Shown one piece after another: positions 43,183-52,021 of a stretch of DNA of 64,000 nucleotides. Source of the stretch: SABY01 sp964593705. Lineage in GTDB: Bacteria; Bacteroidota; Bacteroidia; Bacteroidales; 4484-276. The position numbers and the translations under genes are program-made. Each line of letters opens with the position of its first letter. The first letter of the stretch is position 1. Below the pieces are notes generated by a model that searched no databases, had not been told where the DNA came from, and worked only from the letters and a program-made list of their open reading frames with translations. The DNA is taken from contig CAZQIV010000009.1 of the NCBI GenBank assembly GCA_964593705.1, positions 1-64,000 of the forward strand, in the 5' to 3' direction.

Positions 43183-45261
43183 TGGAATCCTGAAGACCAC
43201 CCTCGTCCCCGCTGCCTCGCCCTGTTCATCTTCGAGGTCGATGATCTGCATGGTGATTTTTCTTTTTAGTTTTTTATTTAAGGTGTTGATTCTTTGTTGG
43301 GTTATGGTAGTTGCAAGAGATTGATGATCCTTGTCATGGGTTTTTAGTATTTCCATTGCCTTTTCCCTGCCGATGCCATCGTCTTCAATTTCCACAATCA
43401 GTCCGTTGTTTTGTTGTTTGAAGCTAATGTGTATATGGCCTGTGGTTTCTTTGTGCCGAAAGCCATGCTCGATGGCATTTTCGATGAAAGGCTGGGTGAG
43501 CATAGGCGGGATATGGGTATTTTCGATATCTATTTTTTCATTCACATTTATTTCATAATCGAATTCATCGCGGAATCGGATTTTTTGCAAAGCGAGGTAA
43601 TTTTCAATGGTGTTAATTTCCTCTTCCATGGTAATTTGTTCTTTCAGTGAGTTGTTCAAAATACTCCTTACCAAAACCGAAAAGCGCGAAAGGTAGATGC
43701 TGGCATTGGTGTCATCCTGTTTTACAATAAAATTCTGCACACTGGCAAGTGAGTTAAAAATAAAATGGGGGTTCATTTGGGAGCGCAACAACCTTTGTTC
43801 GACAAGCAATTTCTCATGTACTGCAGAGATTTTGTTTTGGCGAATAAAAAATATTCCGAAAACAATAATCAACAATGCAATAACCAGAACCAATATTAAA
43901 ATAAGTTGGTTTCGTTGAAGAAGGAATTCTTTATTTTCATTTTCTTTTGAGAGTGAGTGTACTTGTTGTTCCAGGTGTTCATTCTCATACCTTGCCTGAA
44001 TTTTATGCAGTTCAATTTCATTTGTCACCAATTTTAAGGAATCCAAATATGGAAGTTTATGTTGAATATAAATCAACGCATTTGAAGAATCTCCGGTATT
44101 CAGATAATAATTATAAAGATTATCAAATGTTATGGTCATCAGTTTGTAATAAATCTGCCTGGTCTCAGTTTCATTGATATTAAAAAAATATTGATATCCC
44201 CCATAAACAATGGGTTTAGTAGTATCTCCAATTGATCCGAAATCCTTTTCGTGCATTTTTTTTAACAAGCGAAGGGACTCTTGAAAGTAAAACAAAGCAG
44301 AGTCAGTTTTCCCAAGCATAAGGTAAGCATCGGCAAGGTTGGCACTGCTTGAGGAAGCATAAGGATACGAATCCTCCGATTCGTCATCCACCATTGCAAA
44401 TTTAAGTACAGGAATGGCGGCCGATGGATTTCCATTACTTAAAATCAAATTGCCAATTCTCCTTTCCCTTCCCGTTTGTTCTGTTTGAGCCTTATTGTTG
44501 TTTTCAGGATAAAAGGAGCGCCCGAGATAATAATACTTCAAAGCAGAATCATATTTTTGGTCGAACTCATAAGATTCAGCAAGTGAGAAGGTCATCATGG
44601 CATTTAACCTAAAAGGAAATTCGTATTGTTTACTTAATGCTATGTATTCATAAAAATATCTGTATGCCAGTTCGTAGTCTCCCTTTTCACGTGCAGTGCC
44701 GCCCGATAAACCAACTATTATTGCATATTCAAGTGGAGTTGCTATGATCAGTTTTTCGGTATTTCGCTCTTTATAAAGGGTTTCAAATTTTTTAGCGTAG
44801 GCGATTGCCCTATCATAGTCACTCAGATCATAATTGAGCTTACCAAGATCAAAATAGATTTCGGCTGTTCTCCGGTAATCTTTATAATCTTCAAAAATTT
44901 TTAAGGCCTGGTTTAAATAAAACAAAGCTCTCCCATATTTTGCTTCAAGTGTATAGGCATTCCCTAAATGTCGATAGGCATTTGCTTGTTGAATAGGGTC
45001 AGGATATCTTTTTTCTAATCGAAGCGCCTCCTCAGCATAGTAAATAGTAGAATCGAAGGATGAAAATGAAAAGTAAAATGCCAGATTATTGTAAATCTGA
45101 ATTTTTTCCTTTTCACTTGCACCGGATAAATTTGAGTAAACAGGTTTAGCACGATGACCGAACATATTGAAATGGTATTCTGCCCTTATAGAATTACCGA
45201 ATAGAATAATGCAAATAATAGGGATATAGATTAAAAAGAAATATTTAGTAGTTGATTTCAT
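43165..45261 (-). CDS. LytS/YehU-type sensor histidine kinase with TPR sensor region, second system
   Basis: A 698-residue paralogue of the kinase at 35635. An N-terminal hydrophobic segment (about 7-24) precedes exported TPRs (QQANAYRHLGNAYTLEAKYG, NLADAYLMLGKTDSALFYF), a coiled coil, and a transmembrane helix (about 440-465, LILILVLVIALLIIVFGIFF). The kinase has His499 in QMNPHFIFNSL, N box FIENAIEHGF and G1 box IEDDGIGRE. It ends GTRVVFRIPFRVSL; the last five residues and the stop come from an overlapping intergenic palindrome, whereas the paralogue ends FRIPVG. The start ATG overlaps the regulator stop by 4 bases (ATGA), which implies translational coupling. Confidence 0.9.
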   Translation of the reverse strand: MKSTTKYFFLIYIPIICIILFGNSIRAEYHFNMFGHRAKPVYSNLSGASEKEKIQIYNNLAFYFSFSSFDSTIYYAEEALRLEKRYPDPIQQANAYRHLGNAYTLEAKYGRALFYLNQALKIFEDYKDYRRTAEIYFDLGKLNYDLSDYDRAIAYAKKFETLYKERNTEKLIIATPLEYAIIVGLSGGTAREKGDYELAYRYFYEYIALSKQYEFPFRLNAMMTFSLAESYEFDQKYDSALKYYYLGRSFYPENNNKAQTEQTGRERRIGNLILSNGNPSAAIPVLKFAMVDDESEDSYPYASSSSANLADAYLMLGKTDSALFYFQESLRLLKKMHEKDFGSIGDTTKPIVYGGYQYFFNINETETRQIYYKLMTITFDNLYNYYLNTGDSSNALIYIQHKLPYLDSLKLVTNEIELHKIQARYENEHLEQQVHSLSKENENKEFLLQRNQLILILVLVIALLIIVFGIFFIRQNKISAVHEKLLVEQRLLRSQMNPHFIFNSLASVQNFIVKQDDTNASIYLSRFSVLVRSILNNSLKEQITMEEEINTIENYLALQKIRFRDEFDYEINVNEKIDIENTHIPPMLTQPFIENAIEHGFRHKETTGHIHISFKQQNNGLIVEIEDDGIGREKAMEILKTHDKDHQSLATTITQQRINTLNKKLKRKITMQIIDLEDEQGEAAGTRVVFRIPFRVSL

Positions 45262-46013
45262 TTTCCCGCGATTTCATTAAATAACTCCAAAAGCCGCTCC
45301 CGCCCGCGTGTTGACAGGGGGACTTCAATCTCGTTGGTCATTACCACGAAGCCGCCATCTTTTTTCGACATGCGCTGGATATGCTTCAGGTTGATGAGGT
45401 GGGAACGATGTGCGCGGAAAAAACCCGAATCGGATAAAAGCTCATCATATTCCTTGATGATGCGCGAAACCAATATCTTATCTCCATTTGTTGTTCGGAA
45501 AACAGTATAGTTCCCATCCGAAGCACAGCAGATAATATTTTGCACATCCATCAGGTAGATATTATCCTGGTTGCGGAGGATGATTTTCTTGATCTGCTTA
45601 TCAGGATTTTCGATGTTTTCGCGAAGTGTGGTAAGCTGGGTGTTGAACGAATTCTGGACTAATTGTTCGGCACGGATAACAGCTTCGGATAGTTTTATGG
45701 GATCGACAGGCTTGAGTAGATAGTCGATGGCACTGAAACCAAAGGCGCGGATGGCAAATTCCTCGTAAGCCGTAATGAAGATGATTTTGAAGTCGATGTT
45801 TTCAAATTTATTGAGCAGGTCGAAGCCGGTGCCATCTTTCATTTTTATATCGAGCAACACGAGGTCGGGAACTTTTTCCCTAATTGCCCTGAACCCGGAT
45901 GCCACGCTTTCGGCCTCGCCAACCACGTTAAGTTGCGGGCAAAACTTTCGTACCAGGTGGTTTAATGTTTCCCTGATATGCGGTTCGTCATCGATGATGA
46001 GCGTTCGGAGCAT
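45258..46013 (-). CDS. LytTR-family response regulator, second system
   Basis: A regulator of about 251 residues from the ATG at 46013 (MLRTLIIDDEPHIRE). A 12-codon upstream extension (MFTFTKNTTKTR) is open, but the receiver consensus starts at MLRT. Phospho-acceptor Asp55 lies in LVLLDIKM; FITAYEE and YLLKP are intact. The LytTR domain spans about 150-251 (ISRIIKEYDELL, FFRAHRSHLINLKHIQRM). It is closely related to the regulator at 37772 but clearly diverged, so the two may bind different or overlapping site sets. It is coupled to its kinase by a 4-base overlap. Confidence 0.9.
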   Translation of the reverse strand: MLRTLIIDDEPHIRETLNHLVRKFCPQLNVVGEAESVASGFRAIREKVPDLVLLDIKMKDGTGFDLLNKFENIDFKIIFITAYEEFAIRAFGFSAIDYLLKPVDPIKLSEAVIRAEQLVQNSFNTQLTTLRENIENPDKQIKKIILRNQDNIYLMDVQNIICCASDGNYTVFRTTNGDKILVSRIIKEYDELLSDSGFFRAHRSHLINLKHIQRMSKKDGGFVVMTNEIEVPLSTRGRERLLELFNEIAGK

Positions 46014-46546
46014 TCTTGTTTTTGTAGTATTTTTAGTAAAAGTAAACATAATGGTTTAAAATCCAGTTGTAAAATTTCATAAGATGAAAAAAAACAAATT
46101 TCAAAAGGCAAAGCACAGAGCGCGTAGAGCAAAGAGCAAGGTAAGTTCTAAGTTCTATGGATTTGTCATAAATAACGTGACTCATTGCAATAGATGTCTC
46201 ACTTCGTTCGACATGACCTTGTTCACGCGTTGATGTGGGAGGAGTGGAATCGGGTGCGAAGCGCCCGATTCCACTCCTCCCACAACTCTAACGACAGCAT
46301 TGTCACCTCGAAGGAGCTTGCAGCCTGCCCCGACCATTCGGGGACTGAGACCCGCTTCGCAGCGAGGCGAGCCTGCCTCGCCTGCACCATTGCTTACACC
46401 AGCGGCCCGCTTCGCAGCGAGGCGGGCAAGGCGGGGGTCTGTTTAATATGTAGGTTTTCATCATCTTACAAAAAACTGTCATTGGTAAATATAATAGAAC
46501 CTCTATAGCATCAAGTTATTTAATAACAAACCCTATGCACTCTGCT
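46014..46546. repeat. Gene-free region with large inverted repeats
   Basis: No gene. A perfect 20-base inverted repeat (GTGGGAGGAGTGGAATCGGG and complement) at 46235-46284 has a 10-base loop. Upstream is CTTCGTTCGACATGAC (46202-46217) and downstream are GCTTCGCAGCGAGGCG words (46353, 46409). These look like dispersed intergenic repeats; comparable pieces occur at 52840-52990. Confidence 0.6.
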
Positions 46547-48241
46547 CTAATCAACCTTAACGATCTTTCGTGTAATTACTTTGTTACCGGCCTGAAACCG
46601 ACAGAAATATATCCCGGAAGGCAAATGTGCTGCATTCCAGCTCACTTTTTGCTTGCCCTTGTCCTGGTGACTTTCAACCAGTGTTTCGATGAGGTTTCCC
46701 TGCAGGTCGGTAATTTCAATGTTAATATTTGATGGTTCGGATAATTCATATTCAAAGATTACATTTGATTGCACCGGGTTAGGTAGAATAACGGCATCCA
46801 GGCTGTTGTTTGATTGATCAGTTTCACTCACTGAAACAATTGCTGTGTTTACCAAAATAGTATTGGAAAAAGCCCCGGTATCGACTTCATTGTAAGCGCT
46901 GAGCCTATAGTAATATGTTGTGTTTTGTGTTAATCCTGAAATGGAATAGCTGGTATCCAATCCCACATCCAGGTTCTCATAACCTGGAATAAAATCGTTA
47001 AAAGCTTCATCAAGGGCAACATCCAGAAAATAGCCGCTTGCATCGGGTGCAGATTGCCAAATTGCAGTAAATTCATCAGGTGCAATATCGCATGCCGGTT
47101 CTGCAATAACAAACATTGCGGCATAATCGAAAAGTCGCTTTTCGATATTATACATATAATGTTTTGAGTTTGACACATAAACCACTCCTGTTTTATCATT
47201 TTTACATAATCTTATAATTGCGGCATATCCAGCGTTTCCTCCTCCCCTTTGCCCCCAGAGGTTGCGCAGAATTGTACCGTGATAATTCCAAATATTAGTG
47301 TTTTGAATACCGAAACCCTCGGATGCAGTTGGTGGCTGAACGGTTAACATTGAATCTACGGTAGCTTGATTGAGTATTTGCATTCCATTGTACATTCCGC
47401 CATTCATTAGCATAATCACAAAATTTGCAAGTTCTTTAGCATTTGAACGTAAACAAAGCATGGGATAGGCAGCAAAGCCATAATGCGGGTATGGAACAAA
47501 CTCTCCCCCGATGAAGTTATAACCGATTGCCAGGTTTTCAATATTCAGTTCGGCAAGAAACCATGCTGAACGTTCCATCCCCAGGGGATTTAGAATTTTT
47601 TCTGCAGCATATTCCCTAAAGTCCATCCCGCTTAGTGTTTCAATAAGGTAGCCATTCAGCGCCATGCCGGCAAGAGTTTTCTTGTAAGTAGTTCCCGGTA
47701 TTGCGCTACTAAAATTACCGCTCCTATAATATATGCCTCCCGGGCAAAGATAGTTTTCAAGAAAATATCCAAGTGTTTCAGTTGGATCGCCAATGGTAGC
47801 GTATTTGTAGAAATCATAATCGGCTATACTGGAAGTACCTGTCAACAGCATCCTCGCAGTAATGCTATCAGGTACGAAGTATGGGTTGTCAACTTGAAAA
47901 GGCAAACCCCCATTTACATTCTCATCTAAGCCAAACAGTTCCTCTTCCCAGGCTTTAAGCACACAAGTTGAGGTTACCGGTTTTCCAACGCAAAACACAC
48001 TAAATAAGGTGGAGTCGCTTACCAAAAGGCTGTCCTCAAAATTAGCATAACCAAAATTACCCGACCAGACAACAGCATCACCTTTAATAATGCAGGCAGC
48101 AAAACCCGGTTTATGAACCGCCTCCATTTCGTTGATGATAAATTCGTCAATATTTGCCAGGCTGCTGACGGGGTTTTGACCGCTAAGGTGGATGATGCCG
48201 ATGAATAAAAACAAACTGAATAATAAATTAGTTTTTTTCAT
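46547..48241 (-). CDS. T9SS-secreted beta-lactamase-fold hydrolase homologue with Cys nucleophile position
   Basis: A 564-residue exported protein. Signal peptide 1-21. Residues about 28-370 match the serine hydrolase/beta-lactamase C family (GFAACIIKGDAVVWSGNFGYAN; MDFREYAAEKILNPLGMERSAW). The SxxK motif is altered: LFSVFCVGKPVT has Cys84 where the nucleophilic Ser is expected, with Lys87 kept. The Y-x-N motif is reduced to YKK and the usual HTG box reads NAG. It is probably inactive as a classical hydrolase or works with a thiol. A fibronectin type III domain (about 395-475) and a T9SS sorting domain (LPNPVQSNVIFE, SGIYFCRF, RKIVKVD) follow. It starts 18 bases after the LRR gene, so the two form an operon. 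Confidence 0.8.
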   Translation of the reverse strand: MKKTNLLFSLFLFIGIIHLSGQNPVSSLANIDEFIINEMEAVHKPGFAACIIKGDAVVWSGNFGYANFEDSLLVSDSTLFSVFCVGKPVTSTCVLKAWEEELFGLDENVNGGLPFQVDNPYFVPDSITARMLLTGTSSIADYDFYKYATIGDPTETLGYFLENYLCPGGIYYRSGNFSSAIPGTTYKKTLAGMALNGYLIETLSGMDFREYAAEKILNPLGMERSAWFLAELNIENLAIGYNFIGGEFVPYPHYGFAAYPMLCLRSNAKELANFVIMLMNGGMYNGMQILNQATVDSMLTVQPPTASEGFGIQNTNIWNYHGTILRNLWGQRGGGNAGYAAIIRLCKNDKTGVVYVSNSKHYMYNIEKRLFDYAAMFVIAEPACDIAPDEFTAIWQSAPDASGYFLDVALDEAFNDFIPGYENLDVGLDTSYSISGLTQNTTYYYRLSAYNEVDTGAFSNTILVNTAIVSVSETDQSNNSLDAVILPNPVQSNVIFEYELSEPSNINIEITDLQGNLIETLVESHQDKGKQKVSWNAAHLPSGIYFCRFQAGNKVITRKIVKVD

Positions 48242-48259
48242 AACGAAAGATTTATAATG

Positions 48260-51200
48260 TTAATACTTGATTAACTTCTGCAACACCATTTCATCCGATG
48301 CATACATGTGAATTATATAGACGCCTGCCGGAAAATTATTTAAGTCCAGCAAATAATCATGTACCCCGGCTTGTTCAGTTTTAAATTGCCAATTCTTCAG
48401 ACAAACGCCCGTGGTGCTGTAAACACAAATCCGGATATTTCCCGGAGTGGAATTATTCAGGGTTATTGTGATGTGATTGTTAAAAGGATTGGGTGAGATA
48501 GCCCATTCTTGTTTCTCACTATTCATATTTACAGTTAAGATTGTATCACAGGCATCTTGTACCTCTTGCTGGTTGTTGCAGCCGGTGGCGTTATCGTGGA
48601 TTGAAATATATCCATTGGGATCAGCAAGATAATCGCAGATACTTTCAACAGCACAGGATTGCATTAGCGTATTATAACTGATGGATAAACCTGTTATTGA
48701 AGCTTCGTTAATATTCTCCAGACCGACAAGGTTTGTTAGCAATACATTCTTATAAATAACGAGAGGTCCACCTATGGAAGTTAGTCCGGCCAGGTCTGAC
48801 AGACTGTTCAGGGATATGTTGTCTCTAATATCCAGCTTTTCACCGATGGAATCCAAATTTTCAAGACCTTCAAGGGTAGTAAGGCTGGAGTTATCCCCAA
48901 TAATCAGGGATTTACCAATTGTAATCAGGCCTTCAAAGCCTTCGATACTGGTTAAGGCGGGATTGCCATCGTCAGGATAGTAACCAATTATCAGGCTGCC
49001 ATCCAGGATAGTCAGGTCTTCTAAACCAGATAAAATTTGTAAGGCGGAGTTGTTAAATATCTTTATGTCTCCCCCAACAGAACTAAGGTTCTCCGGTCCT
49101 GAAAGGTTGGTCAGGCTGGGGTTATCATCAATAGAAAAACTTCCGCCTATGGAAGTCAGGCCATCCAAACCTGCCAGGCTTTGCAAAGAGGAGCTGCTGA
49201 TAACCCTTAAGTTTCCCCCAATAGAACTAAGGTTCTCCGATCCTGAAAGGTTAATTAGGCCAGGGTTGGACTCAATTAAAAAACTCCCACCTATGGAAAA
49301 CAAGCCATCCAAGCCTATCAGACTTTGCAAAGAGGAGTTACTAATAACCATTAAATCTCCTTCAACAGAACTAAGGTTTTCTATCCCCGAAAGGTTAATC
49401 AATTCAGGGTTTGCTTTAATAGAAACACTCCCGCCTATGGAAGTCAGTCCATCCAAACCTGATAGACTTTGCAAAGGGGAGTTGCTGATAAGCATTAAGT
49501 CTCCCCCAACAGAACTAAGGTTATCCGGTCCTGAAAGGTTAATTAGGCCAGGGTTGGACTCAATTAAAAAACTCCCACCTATGGAAAACAAGCCATCCAA
49601 GCCTATCAGACTTTGCAAAGAGGAGTTACTAATAACCATTAAATCTCCTTCAACAGAACTAAGGTTTTCTATCCCCGAAAGGTTAATCAATTCAGGGTTT
49701 GCTTTAATAGAAACACTCCCGCCTATGGAAGTCAGTCCATCCAAACCTGATAGACTTTGCAAAGGGGAGTTGCTGATAAGCATTAAGTCTCCCCCAACAG
49801 AACTAAGGTTATCCGGTCCTGAAAGGTTGGTCAGGCTGGGGTTATCATCAATAGAAAAACTCCCACCTATGGAATGCAAGCTATCTAAACCTGATGAATT
49901 TTGTAAAGAAGAGTTGCCAATTACCATTAAATCTCCTCCAACAGAACTAAGGTTCTCCGATCCTGAAAGGTCAATTAGGCCAGGGTTGGACTCAATTAAA
50001 AAACTCCCACCTATGGAAAACAAGCCATCCAAGCCTATCAGACTTTGCAAAGAGGAGTTACTAATAACCATTAAATCTCCTTCAACAGAACTAAGGTTCT
50101 CCATTCCGGAAAGGTTAATCAGCTCAGGGTTGGTCTCTATTGAAAAATTCCCGCCTATGGAATGCAAGCTTTCCAAACCTGATAGACTTTGTAAAGAGGA
50201 GTTGCCAATTACCTTTAAATCTCCCTCAACAGAAGTTAGGTTTTCCAGCCCCGAGAGGTTAATAATGTTAGCGTTGTTACCAATATAAAAATCCCCGCCT
50301 ATCGAAACGAGGTTTCCTATACCCATAAGGCTGGTTAAGTTATAGTTATTAGTAATCTCTATTGTCCCATCAACTGAAGTTAAGGCATCCAGTACTGCAA
50401 TGCTGGTCAGTGCATGGTTGTTAAGAATCTCAAGGTTCCCCCCTATGGAAGTTAATGTTTCAAAACCTGTAAGAGTGGTTAGGGTCGAATTATAAGAAAT
50501 CAATACGTTTCCTTCAATCAGGGATAAAGATTCCATACCAGATAAACTGGTAAGGGCATCGTTTTCAGATATCTCAAAATTGCCGCTGACAGAAGTTAGG
50601 TTCTCCAGTCCCAGCAGGTTAATTAGCGAGGGATTCCCAAAGTCTTCATAAGCCGATTCTTCATACCACCCTATAATAATATCCCCTCCAATATCTGCTA
50701 AGCTATTTAATCCAATAAATGAAGTTAATGATGTAAGTCCCAGAGTAAAGTCCCCACCGATTGAAGAAACATTTTCCAATCCGGATAATCCTGTTAATAT
50801 AGGATTCCCAAGAATATTGAAATTCCCGCCAATGGTCGTCAGTGCGTTAAGTGCAGACAAATTATTTAGTGAAGGATTATCAATAATTACAAATTCGATG
50901 CACCAAACCTGTAGAACTCCAAACGCCAGGTCTCCCCCTATAAAGCTCAAATTTTCCAGTCCGTTTAAGTCGGTTAAATAATAACAACCAAATATTTCTA
51001 AATTTCCACCTATGGTTTCCAAACTGTCTAATCCGGTTAAAGTGGTAAGGTTAGGGCCATTCTCCAGATCTCCAATTATCAGGTTTCCTTCAATCGAAGT
51101 TAATACAGCCAAACCATTCAGGTTGGTGATGGAACCATAGATTTTTACATTTCCTTCGATGACAGTGCAGCCGGGGTAATTGCTTTGGAAATTATCAATT

Positions 51201-51304
51201 TGTTCCTGGTTAGTGAAAGTGATTCCATTGGGCAGGCAGTCCTGGGCATCCAATAAATTGCAATTGATTGTAATTATTGCGATAATTAAAATGAGTTTTT
51301 TCAT
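48260..51304 (-). CDS. Large T9SS-secreted leucine-rich repeat protein with near-identical internal repeats
   Basis: A 1014-residue exported protein, paralogue of that at 39123. Signal peptide 1-20; then LPNGITFTNQEQIDNFQSNYPGCTVIEG. About 35 leucine-rich repeats of 24 residues follow, many organised as 48-residue pairs (LSGSENLSSVGGDLMVIGNS...). A 96-residue block (288 bp) is duplicated almost exactly around 49260-49840. A Cys cap (CAVESICDYLADPNG) and a T9SS sorting domain (ISPNPFNNHITI, AGVYIIHM, QKLIKY) end it. The upstream LytTR-type promoter probably drives it and the hydrolase homologue. Likely adhesin. Repeat number may vary between strains. Confidence 0.87.
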   Translation of the reverse strand: MKKLILIIAIITINCNLLDAQDCLPNGITFTNQEQIDNFQSNYPGCTVIEGNVKIYGSITNLNGLAVLTSIEGNLIIGDLENGPNLTTLTGLDSLETIGGNLEIFGCYYLTDLNGLENLSFIGGDLAFGVLQVWCIEFVIIDNPSLNNLSALNALTTIGGNFNILGNPILTGLSGLENVSSIGGDFTLGLTSLTSFIGLNSLADIGGDIIIGWYEESAYEDFGNPSLINLLGLENLTSVSGNFEISENDALTSLSGMESLSLIEGNVLISYNSTLTTLTGFETLTSIGGNLEILNNHALTSIAVLDALTSVDGTIEITNNYNLTSLMGIGNLVSIGGDFYIGNNANIINLSGLENLTSVEGDLKVIGNSSLQSLSGLESLHSIGGNFSIETNPELINLSGMENLSSVEGDLMVISNSSLQSLIGLDGLFSIGGSFLIESNPGLIDLSGSENLSSVGGDLMVIGNSSLQNSSGLDSLHSIGGSFSIDDNPSLTNLSGPDNLSSVGGDLMLISNSPLQSLSGLDGLTSIGGSVSIKANPELINLSGIENLSSVEGDLMVISNSSLQSLIGLDGLFSIGGSFLIESNPGLINLSGPDNLSSVGGDLMLISNSPLQSLSGLDGLTSIGGSVSIKANPELINLSGIENLSSVEGDLMVISNSSLQSLIGLDGLFSIGGSFLIESNPGLINLSGSENLSSIGGNLRVISSSSLQSLAGLDGLTSIGGSFSIDDNPSLTNLSGPENLSSVGGDIKIFNNSALQILSGLEDLTILDGSLIIGYYPDDGNPALTSIEGFEGLITIGKSLIIGDNSSLTTLEGLENLDSIGEKLDIRDNISLNSLSDLAGLTSIGGPLVIYKNVLLTNLVGLENINEASITGLSISYNTLMQSCAVESICDYLADPNGYISIHDNATGCNNQQEVQDACDTILTVNMNSEKQEWAISPNPFNNHITITLNNSTPGNIRICVYSTTGVCLKNWQFKTEQAGVHDYLLDLNNFPAGVYIIHMYASDEMVLQKLIKY
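49261..49840 (-). repeat. 288-bp tandem coding duplication
   Basis: CAGGGTTGGACTCAATTAAA recurs at 49261 and 49549, exactly 288 bp apart, and the intervening sequence repeats with almost no change. A further related 144-bp unit appears near 49983. Confidence 0.85.
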
Positions 51305-51350
51305 GATACGTTCATTTTTGGTGAATAAATTATGAATTTAAAATTTCAGG

Positions 51351-51419
51351 TAAAGGTACAATCCCGGAAAGGCCTAAATGAACTGAATGTATGAACGCAT
51401 GGATTTTGCAGATGAACGC
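51351..51419 (-). promoter_or_regulatory. LytTR-type promoter, copy 4
   Basis: GAACGC at 51393 and 51414 (21-bp period; only a weak third site near 51435). TACCTTTA (minus) is at 51358-51351, 40 bases from the first repeat. The sequence between is diverged from the other three copies, so the conserved parts (repeats, spacing and box) stand out. Gene start 51304. Confidence 0.6.
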
Positions 51420-51439
51420 CGGGGAAAAATAAATAAACA

Positions 51440-51959
51440 CAAAAAAAACAGATTCCTAAAGAAAGGGGAGAGAACAAAAAGACTTTAGCGACCATAGAGA
51501 ACGAAGCGACTGGAGAGACTGGAGAGAACGAAGCGACTGGAGAGACGGAGTGATGTGAGTGGAGAAATGAGAGGGGAGAGAACGAAGAGACTTTAGCGAC
51601 TTATGCGACCGAAGCGATGGAGATGAGAGGGGAGAGAGGAGTAATGCATTGTTGGGAAAGATAAAATTAAGCCGGCAGCAAATTGTCCTTCGAGTCTTTA
51701 GAGACCTTACTGTCCTTAGCGACCGAAGCGATTAAAGCGACTTTAGCGAACTAAGCGAACGATGAGACTTGAGAGATGTAGAGGTGAGGGATGAGTGATG
51801 AGAGATGAGCGATGAGAGATGAAAAATGAGAGATGTCGTGGTGGAGTTTTGGAGTGATGGAGTCAGGGATGTCCGATGTATGATGTCCGATGTCCGATGT
51901 ATGATATTTGATGTTTACCCACATATTTAACATCTAAAATCTGACATCTGACATCAAAA
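51440..51959. repeat. Composite word-repeat element, copy 3
   Basis: No gene. GAGAACGAAGCGACTGGAGA-type words lie at 51465-51780, GATGAGAGATGAG words at 51780-51840, and GTGATGGAGTCAGGGATGTC followed by ATCTGACATCTGACATC to 51956. Confidence 0.65.
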
Positions 51960-51990
51960 TTCAGGGCTTGACTTGAAGTCAAACCCTGAA
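51960..51990. repeat. Dispersed ~31-bp palindrome, copy 6
   Basis: A near-perfect inverted repeat, TTCAGGGCTTGACTT with its complement, about 30 bases beyond the stop codon of the minus-strand gene at 52022. Confidence 0.8.
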
Positions 51991-52021
51991 TACAGACCTT
52001 GATAGTTGTTTTCTTCTTGGT

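Noticed and set aside
49050..50288. 412-codon plus-strand reading frame opposite the leucine-rich repeats
   Set aside because: It is the antisense of a repetitive coding region; its own repeats simply mirror the LRR units, and it has no signal or domain.
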